Source of the DNA: Undaria pinnatifida
Taxonomy: Eukaryota > Sar > Phaeophyceae > Laminariales > Alariaceae
Direction: 5' to 3'
Length of the DNA stretch: 64,000 nt
NCBI GenBank assembly: GCA_012845835.1
Contig: JABAKD010000002.1
Coordinates: forward strand, 2,148,501-2,212,500
Part shown: one piece after another, positions 33,225 to 45,600 of the stretch
Layout of the letters: each line of letters starts with the position of its first letter
How positions within the stretch are numbered: position 1 is the first letter of the stretch
Made by a program: the position numbers and the translations under genes
The notes under the pieces: model-generated
Databases searched by the model: none
The model's input: only the letters and a program-made list of their open reading frames with translations
Told to the model about the DNA's origin: nothing

Positions 33225-33565
33225 TAACCGGACGGTAATCTCTGGAGGGTATTGAATATGTTTCGGAACTCACAGGGTACTTTCTGTAGGATACCGAAAC
33301 TGTTACAGAACTCACAGAAGCGTAGGATATTGTGGTACAACAGTCACGGAGCTCACAAAAGTGTAGGGTATTGCGTACAGAGCTCTCGGGGTGATCTCTG
33401 TAGGGTGCCGGAACTGTTATAAAACTCACAGGGTAATCTCTGTAGGGTACCGAAACTGTTACAGAACTCCCAGAAGTGTAGGGTATTGTGGTACAACAGT
33501 CACAGAACTCACAGAAGTCGTCTGTAGGGTAACTACAGACGGTAATTTTCCCCCGGTATAGATCT
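33225..33565. repeat. Minisatellite block 2
   Basis: Same units and same direction as block 1, including the terminal GGTAACTACAGACGGTAATT then CCCCCGGTATA. The two blocks flank the first exon at 32,744-33,007. Confidence 0.85.
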
Positions 33566-33720
33566 ATGGGTAACCTACAGAATTCTGAACCTAACCGTGG
33601 AAATATGTTTTGTTAAGAACATCTGCTCCCCAGGGTCGAAGAGTACGGTAAAAGAGATACAGAAGAAGTTCGGAGAGATACCAGTAGATCTACAAAATAG
33701 TATAAAAGGCAAGGAGAGGT

Positions 33721-36625
33721 AGTATTAGTGAGAGATCTGAATTCAATAATCGGGAAGGCAAGCGACCCAAATGACAACATTGGACAACATGGGGAAGTAA
33801 CAAATAATAGGAATGGGGCGGAGATGTTGGAATTCCTTAGGATCAACGAGATGAAGACGTTGAACGATAGAGTAAAGAAGGCAGGGCCAGAATGGACTAT
33901 TATTATACAGTGCATACAAAAGGGAGAGTTATCCGTCCTTGACTTCATAGAAATATATATTGGAAATCGTAAGGAAACGGAAATAGATGTATGCGCACAG
34001 TGGACGTAGAAAGTACTGACCACTGTCTAGTATGGACGGAGAGTCAACAGACGAAAGGAGTCAAGAACAGATTCAGTAGGGAAATTGTACATATGATGGA
34101 GAATAGATTGACGAGAAGTCAAAGAGAAACTACAAGAGTTCCAAGAGATGACCAAAAATGCGGAACGTTTTTCCGAGCTGTCGGAAAACACAGGCTACAA
34201 CAAAGAACGACAGATAACGAGATAGCGCAGGAGACAGGATTATAGAAGGGTGGGAGCAATTGGTCAAAGAAGACAGCAAGTAAAATAATAGGGAAGAAGT
34301 TGATAATATGCATCAGAGGTGGGACGATGAACTAAAAGAGGCCATAAGAGTAAGGAGAGAGGTATACGCAAGGTATACACTGAGTAAAACTACGGCAGGA
34401 TGGGAGGAGTATCGTACGGATAGAAATAAGGTAAAAGAGATGGTAGAGCAGAAGAAGGGATTATAGTATGCAGATTATAAAACAAACGAGGGCTTTGATG
34501 GCAGGATGGAGCAGATATGGTTAAGGATAAAATGAATACTGGGTCAACAAGCAGGCGAGGTAGACGCGGGAATAGCTACATTAAGAGCGCAGAGCGGTAT
34601 AATGGTTAGTAGCTTGAAGAGGAAGAGGGAAATACTTGTAGAGCATGCAAGGAACGCCCACAGCCATCGAAACTCTCGACGCGGAATTCAAGACGGAAAT
34701 CAACGCGTGGGCAGAGGCGAACGCAGGTGCGCCAGAAAGGGAAATCCGTGGTTGAGACGGGTTACAGAGAGAGTTCACCAGAGGAGAAGTAATAAGAAGT
34801 GTGTAGCCAATCTTGAGAATGTAGAAAGGAAGCGGGGGCAGATGAAATAGTGCATGAGTTTAACAAGTACGGGGGAGAAGGTATGCTTCCCATGATGGTT
34901 ATGCTGTATAATTGGATATATATGGAAAAATGAGTACGCGCCTAGGAGGTGGAGAGAAGGGGTAGTGGTAAACTTATTCAAGAAAGGAGATAAGGCTGAC
35001 CCGGGGAGCTACCAAAGGATAACGCTATTGGGCACCGTAGGAGAAACATTCTGTAAGATTTTGAACGATAGAACGGGAACATTGTTGGAGAAGGACGAAA
35101 TAATAAGCGAAGGGCAAGCGGGGTTTATGGCCAAATCGTAGCTGCGTAGACGATGTGTACACATGATTAGGTAATAATAGACATTTATTAGGAAATATGA
35201 TTCAAGGTAGGAAAGATGCCGGGTCTTACGACGTATGCTTTTTTCTTCCTAGATGTACAAAAGACCTATCTATGTCACAATATATATGGATGAATGGTTG
35301 GTGGAAACAATGTATCTGGGAAATTGGGATCCGCGGGAAAGCGTTGAAAATAATGGTTAAAAAGATGGCGGAATGTGCGAGAAGTAAGTGCTGTGGGTGA
35401 TGCTGCACGGGGAAACATATATAAATACGTAGATATTTCACAAGGAGTTGCACAGGGATGTACACTATCACCCAACATATTCAAGATATTTATTAATGAC
35501 ATGATAGCAGCAGTCGAAGCGGCAAAACAAGGAGTCACGATGGGAGGAAGATACGGTGTCGGGGTTGATGTTTGCGGGTGATTTCGTGGGGATATCGGAA
35601 ACACCCCCCCCCCCGAAGGGCTGAGGAAACAGATAGAAAAGGCACTAGAGTACACCAGGAAATGGAGAGTGACAGCGAACGTAAAAATGGCGCAGTAGTT
35701 GTATGCAACAAAGATAAGATTAATCCGGAAACTTTGAAAATGGAAGAGGGAAGAAGATAACCTACCGATCGTACACCAGTGTATGCACCTTGGCGTAGAG
35801 ATCTCGAAGGACTGCTCTTGGGATGCACACACAGTGGCAGCAACAGGAAAGAGAGTAGTTACAGGTAGGCAAGACGGATGCGATCCCAACAGACTCGCAC
35901 TTTGAACCTAGGATTGAAATATGCCTGCTGATTAATAATGCGATTGTACTAACGCTAGACTATGCAGAAGTATGGGAAAGGAACGCGAAGTTCGTCAAAC
36001 AACTGGAAACAGTGCTTGACAGCAGCGAGACAGATACTACGATGCTCAAGTACGACCGGTAATACGGCATTAAGAGCAGAACTAGGAATGTACCCACTTT
36101 AAGCAAATAAAGATGTGTGAAAGTTTAAATGACAATATAAATTGGTAAGGAATATGCCAGAAAAGAGTTTGCCAGCCATAGCTGATAGGGGTGTATGTGA
36201 GAACATAACAAAAAGGGCGAATTGGAATAAAGTGGAATAATGTAGTCGAGAAGATATGGAAGGATACAAGGGGAGATCAAGAAGAGCTTCTATCTAGAGA
36301 ATCGTTTGGCGGGTGCAATACAGAAGTAAAAGAAATAATAGAAAAAAGGGAAAGGCAAGCGCTAAGAAATAAGGTGAAAGAGGAGAAGCACTTGGAGATA
36401 TACGGGGAGTTGAGGGAAGATGTCGGAACGAAAACGTTTTTGCACGGCCCAATGGACTACACGAATAAGCTGAAACTGCGATTTTGTGAAGGGGACCTGG
36501 ACCTACCAGAAAGAGGAAAGCGATATTCCAGTAGTCGGGGGGAGGTGGGCGTGGTGGCAGATGTGTGCCCGTGTGGCACAACAATAAAGAGAAGGACTCA
36601 CATTGTAGGATAACGTGAAACATAC
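33721..36625 (+). pseudogene. Decayed LINE relic of a different family
   Basis: Fragments in shifting frames show the order endonuclease then reverse transcriptase: DLNSIIGKASDPND near 33,730, the ESTDHCLVW motif near 34,010, PGSYQRITLLGTVGETFCKI near 35,000, ISQGVAQGCTLSPNIFKIF at 35,440-35,490, and LMFAGDFVGISE at about 35,563, where the YADD-type site is altered. A CPCG-type end lies near 36,565. Many frameshifts and stops are present. Composition is purine- and A-rich, unlike the intact LINE. It ends next to the tail of the truncated LINE copy. Confidence 0.75.
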
Positions 36626-36634
36626 AAGGAACGG

Positions 36635-38458
36635 GTTGTTGTTGTTGTTGTTGTTGTTGTTGTTCTCAAATTAACTCGGATAACAAAGTCCGTGGTCACA
36701 GGACAGGCTCTAGTCACTCTGGAGTGGAGGAGTACCCCAGTGAAAAGCGCAAACAAACCAAAGGTGGTACACGCATAGTCTATATCATGGCTGACGCAAT
36801 TCATGCCTCCGCCATAAAAATACGAAGAATGAAATCGGGAGTCAGCCTACGATGTGTCAGGTCCATACTGGTACGGCTCGCTACTCGCGCCTGAAAATCC
36901 GACTGCACCGCTTGCCACCCCGAAAATAGACTACAACGCATATATTACACACGTAGTACCTATCGCTACGCATACGCAGGCCAGACTCCAGTCGTTTGGA
37001 AAGAAAGCAAAAGAAAATAACAAAGAGGAGAAAATAAGAGAAACAAGACAAAACAATACCTGGTACAAAACAAAGCGAAAAAAGGATATATGTGTAGGAG
37101 GAGGAAATGAGGAAATTGGACGAATGTGACATGGAAGAGTTTGGTACACCAGAAAGTACCAAGGAAACCATCGATATCCTAGGAGATAGATGATGGCCAC
37201 AGGCGGCGAAACAGGAAGGGGATAGGATACGCAAACAATTTTGATGTGATATATGGAAAAAGCCTCATGAGCGCCCAAATAAATGTTGGAGGTGTCTACT
37301 AGTTGTAGAAGAACGATGTTCTGTCTCGAAAAGACCACGTGGTCAATGGTCAAATGACTAAGCCAGGCAACAAGTGAGTACACCCCCCATGACTAGTGGA
37401 AGAGGGTGACATCGCCAGTTAGCTAGTTCTATGGCGGTCTCGGGCTGTCTCTAGAAGCGAAACTCCCATCGACCAACATGACGGACCTTCAAAATATTCA
37501 ATACACCATTCAGGCTTTTTCCAAACGAGGGCGATAGAAACGGTTGCACCGATTCTGCACGACGACCCGGTTGAAAGTATTCTAGAATGCCCACAACTTT
37601 CAAGACGATGATGGCCAAACCCAGACTCCAGTCTCTTGGGCATGACGCCCCTCCTCCCCCCCCCCCCAACCTTCCCGTCTTTCCCCCTCCCCCCTCCCCC
37701 CTCCCCCCTCCCCCCTCCCCCCTTCCCCCTACCCCCTTCCCCCTTCCCCCTCCCCCCTCCCCCCTCCCCCCTCCCCCCTCCCCCCTCCCCCCTCCCCCCT
37801 CCCCCCTCCCCCCTCCCCCCTCCCCCCTCCCCCCTCCCCCCTCCCCCCTCCCCCCCTCCCCCCTCCCCCCTCCCCCCTCCCCCCTCCCCCCTCCCCTCCC
37901 CCTCCCCCCTCCCCCCTCCCCCCTCCCCCCTCCCCCCTCCCCCCTCCCCCCTCCCCCCTCCCCCCTCCCCCCTCCCCCCTCCCCCCTCCCCCTCCCCCCT
38001 CCCCCCTCCCCCCCCCTCCCCCCTCCCCCCTCCTCCCTCCCCCTCTCCCCCTCTCCCCCCCCCTTCCCCCTCCCCCCGGCCGCTTAGAGGTGCCAACGGT
38101 GAATGGCGCTGCCGCAGCCTTTGCGCGTCGCTCTGCAGCTTTGCGTCTCTCCGTTTCATGCCAATTCCGCATGAACAACTCGGCTCCCTCCTCTACTCGT
38201 CGAAACCATCTGCCAGCCTTCTGAGCAGCCTTTCGCTATCCTTCGAATTTCATTCCAAAGACCGACATATCCTCCTTTAGATGATCCATCCAGTCTTTCT
38301 CTTGCCCCCCTGAGTAGCCCTTACCCCCAACATACTCCCGAAACATCACCCTCTGTCGCAGACGCTCCTCCCCCATACGTGCTACGAATCCCGCAAACAA
38401 TATCCTCCGTTTGCGCACTATCGCCTCTATGCTCTCGGAATCTGTCTTGGCAAGCGCG
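36635..38458 (-). mobile_element. 5'-truncated second copy of the same LINE
   Basis: The 3' UTR and C-terminal coding part match the 7.5-8.8 kb region closely: the same AAC tail, the same Lys/Arg-rich end and the same stretch up to the LAQTDSES codons, where homology stops at 38458. The G-rich tract is expanded to 37,660-38,075. Material at about 37,100-37,590 is not in the first copy and includes a family E repeat. The copy is non-functional by truncation. Confidence 0.85.
37660..38075. repeat. CCCCCCT-type minisatellite inside the LINE copy
   Basis: About 415 bp of tandem CCCTCCC units, mostly 7-8 bp. The minus strand reads as repeats of RGEGGGG in the LINE frame. The intact LINE has only about 95 bp of the same tract at 8300-8395. 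Confidence 0.9.
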
Positions 38459-39270
38459 TTGAAAGATATTGATCGGTGGCTCCCCTGGATGTTGTCAGGG
38501 TCAACAGGATGATTTTCGATAACAATACAGTAATTATGTGCACTGATACTACAAAAACCGCATTGAGGGTAGATATTATAGTAGAGAACGTACCAGCTAC
38601 GCTACGAGGTGTGAAAATAACGACAAACAAACGCCGCGAAGCGAGCGTTGGTTCATCAACATAGCACCAACATAGCACCAGACTTTCCGCACGGAGAGTA
38701 ATCGCGTCAGTTCGATAGATACACTGGAACACTGGAGCCAAAATATATGCTGCCGTTCAGGTTGTGATGCGCGCATGATCATGCGGTGCAAGCGGAGAGA
38801 TATGGGCATGATCGTGTGTTTGGTGATGATCGTAGACGATGAGGATACGGGCAGTGAGATCATGTGCTGTGCAGAGCGGCGCCGTCGAGCGCAGCAGCGT
38901 AAGTGTCCTGGTGCGTGGCGCAGCGCTGGCTTTATGAGCTGTCGGTGTGTTTACTGAGGACGCTTGGAGATCGCGGTTTGACACCTTGACACCCTTGAAT
39001 CTGTTGATAGCAAGCAGAAGAAGAGCCCTTTGACGCGATTGAAAAGATCGGTCTCCGAGTGGAGTATCATGTGGGAAGAGTGTTCAAAAACGCTAAGGGC
39101 TTGTGATTGGTTGTCGAAAAGGTGCAGGAGTACATGATTGGTCAAATATCAGGGGGAGGGAAACAAACTGCTGCCGCATTTCCTCTATACAAAACCCGTC
39201 GAATTTCGCCGCCTAACCTGGCTGCGTGTTCTGTCGTGGTGTGTTGGGTACTCGTAGCGACAAAAGGGCC

Positions 39271-39624
39271 ATGCCCGTGAGACCGCGAGCAAGACCCGCT
39301 GTCGGAGGAGGAGTGCCATGCGTAAGAGTGGGAACCCTGGGGGCTCTGGGGGCCTTCGCTGCTGCGGGATATCGGTCAATAGCAGTGCACGGCTTCGTTG
39401 TTCCTCGGGCGATATCCGGTCTTGATGCTGCAGGTGTTCGTCCTGCTGGTGCTGCTTCCGCTGCTGTAGCAACAGCAACCCCTTTCGCCATCTCGGCAAG
39501 GGCGGTGTCGAAGGGTCAGGGGTTGCGGCGTCGTTGCGAGGTCGCGCGGAGGGGAATTCGGAAGGGTTCGGCGGTGCAGCTGAGGGCTTCGATGGACGAC
39601 GATGATGACGATGAATTCGACGCG
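39271..39624 (+). CDS. Exon 1: plastid presequence and acidic start
   Basis: The exon has 118 codons ending at donor GCG|GTGAGA in phase 0. It encodes an Arg-rich N-region, a Gly/Ala/Leu hydrophobic core (VRVGTLGALGAFAAAGY), VHGFVVP, an Ala/Arg-rich transit region, and finally MDDDDDDEFDA. This order (signal peptide, Phe, basic transit peptide, acidic mature start) is what stramenopile plastid proteins show. GC content is clearly above the flanks. Confidence 0.75.
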
Positions 39625-42600
39625 GTGAGATAAAAACGAGTGCTGTCTTCTTCAATCTGTAGACATGCACACGTCAGCATGTGCCCCGCCCACACGTCCA
39701 CATATCTGTATTGACTGAAGATTAATGGTCTCATGTGTAGAACATGAAGCAGCTGTTGCAGACAGGTGCGGGCATACTGCATGAGCGTTGACTGCGTACG
39801 GCGGGGGTAGTGCGGCGTGTTGTGTTTTGTGTCTGGTGTGTCTCAGCTGAAGCTCGCTGCCGCTGCCCTAATGATGTGGGTCTGTGTGCCTCCCGAAAGC
39901 CCCCGCTGAAGAGGACTCTACAAGTATTCAGGACAAATGGCCGGACCTTCGAGCTCACGAAGCCACCTACAAACATATACCGGCCTCCTCTGCTGCTGCT
40001 GATGCAAGATGACATGTTTTTTTTCAGGATTTTTACAACGTGCCGCTGCTGTAAGCATAGCTCGTCGGGAAGCCCTCGGCGACCGGTAGCCACTACCCCT
40101 CGCGAGAAACACTCTTCGTTGCCCTAATGGCATGTGTTTACACAGCGATCGAAAGGAGAGGGGTCTACGAGTAGTCCACAGCGAAAGGCACTCACAGAGA
40201 GAGCATTCAGGGCGCTATGTACCGTACGTACGGAACTACTGATTGCCAATTTAGCAATCTGTAGTTCCGCACGTCCGTACGTAGCGCCCTTCTGCACCGC
40301 CGTAGTAATCCTGCTATGCCAACAAGGTGGTATTGTGAAAAAGGTGGTGTTATGTATCATAGGGTAAGGTTTGAATTGCTGGAACCCATTGCGACCGACC
40401 GTCGACGCCGCCCCCCTTTACTTAACATGTCAAATAACTCGGGAAGGAGGGGCGGTCATTGATATCTGTACTGTGGTTTTTGGTTTCATTGCTCTTGTTT
40501 CACTGCATGCCCGCGGGTCGTCACTCTGACAGCACTCCAGACAGCAGGCGCGTTCGTCTATACTCACGATTACCGTGCGGTTCGTACGGTGCAGGCAGCC
40601 CAACCGCTGTAGTTTGTAGCCGCGAGTTGGTTAGTTGTGGGGACGGGGGAACTCTATGCTGTAGTTGAGTGGATACCCGTGGCCATGTGAGTTCAGTTTG
40701 CCCATTTGACCTTTTCACTTGTGCACCTTCTTCCGTATCGTGCGTTTTTAGGCGGGAAAGCGTAGTATTTCCCTGACGAATTTTGATTTCACTTGGTTTT
40801 TCGGATCTTCGTAGGGCTCCAGCACCTTTGTGTGACCACGGACTCTAGATTTTTGACAAGAGTTAATGTGAGAAAACAACAACAACAACAACTCTAGGCT
40901 GTCTGCCCGTACCTAGTGCTGCTGCTGTGCATGATAGTAATCCGAGATGCGATGGCCCGGTGTCTTGTTGGTTGAGGCCTTAGTCGTCGGGGTGCTGTAC
41001 GATGTAGTCCGTCTGCGTACCCAACTGCTGTGGTGCTGGTGCTGGACGTAGTATATGCTCGCGTTCGACCAAGGTGATTCATCTGACCATACCGTTGGCG
41101 CGTCCTCGCATATCATAGGAGTGTGGACGGACTAACTGTTGGCGTGAATGATAGTTGCAGTTTATTGTAGGAAATTGAGACTTGAAGGTATACATTATGA
41201 TCGGGATATTTTTTTATAGCACATCGTCTGAGGTAGCAGGCACCTCTAGTGACGCAATACCTGGTATGTGCCTAGTTCCAGGTATGCAACAGATACCGGT
41301 ATGCAACACCTTGTCCTCGTACGGGAATGCCCTCCGAGCGTACCTCGTACTCGAATTGCTTACGGGTACGCCGCTAGATCGCGTACATGCTGCAACTTGC
41401 AACCTTTGTTGGAGACACAGCAGTTCTCCAATGCTTCGCCAGATCCTGGAGACGATACACGAGTGATACAGCAAGAATTTTTATTTCTTCGAGTATACAA
41501 CACCCTCGACCGACGCATCGTCGCTCAGCTTGCTAAGTTAGGCCGAGCTCACGGAACGCAGCAACAGCAGAATCCAATGCCTGGTACACGAAACAAATTT
41601 CGAAATCATATACCTGGTACGGGTAATACGTGAATTGAAAAATGGTCAACTGCAGCAAGTACCACCAGTAAACAAGCGCTGCTTTTTGTAGACGAAAAGG
41701 GGTTCCGGTCGTAACATTGCCATTTCCAAGCACCCTGCCCGCCGCTATTAACTGCTGTACTGCCATACCAGGTACCATGACATGGTGGTATGCTGCAATC
41801 GTTCCAGCCCCGCTGCAAGTACCGCCCTTGGCATCAGAGAAGCACCCTGTAGATCCATATCAATACAGTGGGTATCCCGATTTACGAGCGCCCCGTGACA
41901 AGCCGAAACAAGCGCTCTAAGAGCTCTTATTTGCAGTGGGAAATATATAGCTTTTAGTATAGGCGGGACATGCAGATTTTACCGCCCTTAACGCCTTCTC
42001 AAATTGGAAACCCGTGTTCGGCGAAAAATTACTTGGAGTGAGCATAGGGGGGGTTGGGGCTCTAGTGGGGGTACGTCCCGATCGCTCTCATCCTGGACCC
42101 TCTTGAATCGGGGTATTCGCCGTATCATAGCGTGAACGTGCATCCTTCAACAACAGCAGTACAGGACAAGACACACAATAACAATAAAAAACAGAAATGC
42201 CAACTCAGGCTGTGTTTCTTGTGTGGAAGAATGGCGTTCCACTCTTAACTTCAACACAACGACTAAAGGGTTTCTTGTGTTCCTGTAAAAATCCCTTGGT
42301 TTTACTTTTCCAAAAAAAAAAAAAAAAAAAAAAAAAAAATGTGATTGGCCCTTGTCACTACGCAGCCCAATAAGCGAATGCGTTGCACGTCGTACGTCGT
42401 ACGGTACAGCAGTACAACTCTCATTTCGGCCCAGGCCCAGGCTCAAGCATTATTATGCGAAACGAATTGCTTTCTATGACCAAATTTCAGCACGAAAATG
42501 AGGTTCTTGTGTTTCGTGCAGACGTCGAGTCAGCGTTTCTTATCTCCAACTTCTGAAACTGCCGTCGCGTATGATATTATATTGAAGTATAAAAATATAT

Positions 42601-45600
42601 TATGGGAATAAAAAACACTCCAGCTGTGAGATCGAATATTTTGTCGAAACTCATCTTTGCAAGCTGTGTGTGATACTCCGATCGTGCGTATTACGGGTTG
42701 TGTGTCCTACGCCGGCGACTCCCCTTGCAACTACAATGTAGCTATCAGGGTCAACAGGGTGATCTCAGTCAGTCTGTGCGCGTAAACTACAAAACCCTTT
42801 TCTGAGGGGGACAAAAAGTATATATCGTGTTTGTAGTATCGGTTTTCCCTACACTGGTGCGCACAAGACTCTTATTGCCCCGCTTTGCTGAAGCTCAACA
42901 CCATGGAAAAGGAGTTACTCTCTTGAGGTGGGCGCGTGCCTCAAACATATTCTTGTCTTCACTGAGTGCATGGGCACGTGCCTAGCTAACGGAATGCCCG
43001 TGCCGTGCCTCCCTGGCTACATTAGCCCAACCGCTTTGTCTACCTAACGCAGCTGCGACGCTTTCCTGCTGCTGCTGTTAGTGTTTGCATTCGCCCTTTG
43101 GGGGGGAAATCGCTTGATGTTTGTGTGGGATCATTCTTGCAGTGGTATAGAGGGTTTATGCTGTATAAGAGTTACGTGCCTTGCTAAAGCGGGCGTTCTG
43201 CTTTCCTAATGCAGTTTCTTCTTAATACTGTAGGGTGTTGTAGACACGTGCACTATTGGACAGCTGTGCGTATGGGTTTTATCTAGTACAGCAACCTACT
43301 GTAGTAGTACAGTTGGTGATCAACGAAATAACGGGCTTGCTTGTTTTTTCTTGATAAATTATCGTAATTTTCGTTGTATGACCTTTAGATGGCGTACTAA
43401 AACCTATTGGTATATTTTTTCTTGGTCCTTTATTAATAGTATAATGCTGAAACCAAACCGAACTGTTTCGCACACTAAAAATAATTTACTTTTTGTTTGT
43501 GTAAAATTTGTTAGGCGTAATCTGAAGCCCATAAACCTTGCCTATACCTCATTTATAATTAAAATATCATCGACACATGTCAGCTGTGAGTTGATAAATT
43601 TAGGGTCAATACTCATCCTTGCAAGCTGCGTGATACACCGGCCGCTCGTTTGTCCTACGGATCTTGTCAGGGTGAAAAACATCAACAGCAAACATTATTA
43701 CAAGGGCAACGGTCAAATGGGGGTGCGTATACCACCTGCTTTTTGGGACAATTGGGGATATATGGGCGGTACCCGGCCGCGGGAGGCACTCGCGCATGCC
43801 CCAGACTGCCCCAAAAGCTGTTCTGACGCGCTAGAAAGGTGCCCGCAGACCTTGCCGAGCACGCGCGTCTTTTTCTTTTTTGAGCACGTTGTTGGGGCTG
43901 ACGGGACCGCTGCTGACGCGAGGTCTTACGGATCCCCCTTTTTGACCACTCGTTGGGGGGGTATGCCCCCGCAAATCTACTGAATGCATGTAGTACCCCC
44001 GCGTGACCATCTTTTCACCCCACTTGACCGAAATCGTACCACCAATAAAAGCCCCAGAAGCAGGTACAAACACATCTACACGTCACCGTATACAACAGCC
44101 CGGATAGCCCAACGAAGGGCCGAACAACCGGCAGTTGCGAGTAGTCGCGATCGATTTCTTCGGGAAATAAAACACGAAGAACCCAACAAGCAGTCTTTGG
44201 AGTCAAACGTTAGGTTACATATCTGAACATACATTTTTTTTTGCAAGTTGGGAAGGAAGAAAACCAAACAAGAAACAGAACAAGTACCCCTGCTTCTGCT
44301 GTGTAAAAAGGAGGGTTGGTCCTTATATCTCGTACGTCGTGCCAGGGGTTGTTTTACTCGTTGATTTGTTGGGTCTACGTCTTCCTTTATTTTCGGTTGT
44401 TTCTTGTCTCACATACGTACTGTATGCCTGATACATGATGGGAAACGCCACGTACGACTACAAACGTACGAGCACAAACTATCCTGCTGTACTACCGCCG
44501 CTGCTTGCTGTCGTTGTCGGGTTTCGATTGGTTTGTGTTTGTTCTCCTTGTCTTCCCTCCTTGCTATCTTGTGTGGCGGGGGAACTTCCAGCAGAGGTCG
44601 ACATGTTGTCAAGGAGATGGCATGCCTGCCTTCACGCGTCTGTCCGTGGTGCTGGCTGTCGCCGTGTGTCTGTTGCTGTCCGCTCGCTGCTGGAGCTTGA
44701 AGGCGGTGTCTCCTTTGCTCTTCTTTTCGCATCACCCACCACCAACCCCGTTACAGCAGAAGCAGTGTTTTTTTTTTAATCTGTTTCTTGTTTGGTTTCT
44801 TCCTTCCTAATTTGCAAATATTTGTACGTTTAGATATAACCAACAAGCATTTGATTACAAAGACTGCTGTTTGGTTCTTCGTGTTTCATTTCCAAAAGAA
44901 ATCGATCGCGACTACTCGCAACTGCCGGTTGTTCGGCCCTTCGTTGGGCTATCCGGGCTGTTGTATGCGGTGACGTGTAGATGTGTTTGTGCCTGCTTCT
45001 GGGGCTTTCATTGGTGGTACGATTTCGGTCAAGTGGGGTGAAAAGATGGTCCCGCGGGGGTACTACATGCATTCAGTAGATTTGCGGGGGCATACCCCCC
45101 CAACGAATGGTCATAAAGGGGGATCCGTAAGACCTCGCGTCAGCAGCGGTCCCGTTAGCCCCAACAACGTGCTCAAAAAACAAAAAGGCGTGCGTGCTCG
45201 GCAAGGTCTGCGGGCACTTTGCTAGCGCGTCAGAAGTGCTTTTGGGGCAGTCTGGGGCACGTGCGAGTGCCTCCCGCGGCCGGGTACCGCCCATATATCC
45301 CCAATTGTCCCAAAAAGCAGGTGGTATACGTACCCCCATTTGACCGTTGCCCTTGTAATAATGTTGCTACTACTATTAATAGTAGTAAAGTACTTTTTCC
45401 GAAGGTAATAATTTACTGTGTTATGCTTCGTCAGTGTTGATTAACATCTATGAATCGGTGGCATATGACATCCAATGCTAAAAGCCGTACACTTTACTTG
45501 TATTGTTCTTTTCAATATAGCGTTCTGAAAAACCGTATAGCTGAACAATAATCGTATAATCAAGGACAAGTTGATGGGCTTATGATCAGAAATATTGTGT

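Noticed and set aside
37419..38280. Several 150-250 codon Gly- or Pro-rich frames
   Set aside because: They come from the C-rich array inside the truncated LINE; only the frame continuing the LINE C-terminus has meaning.
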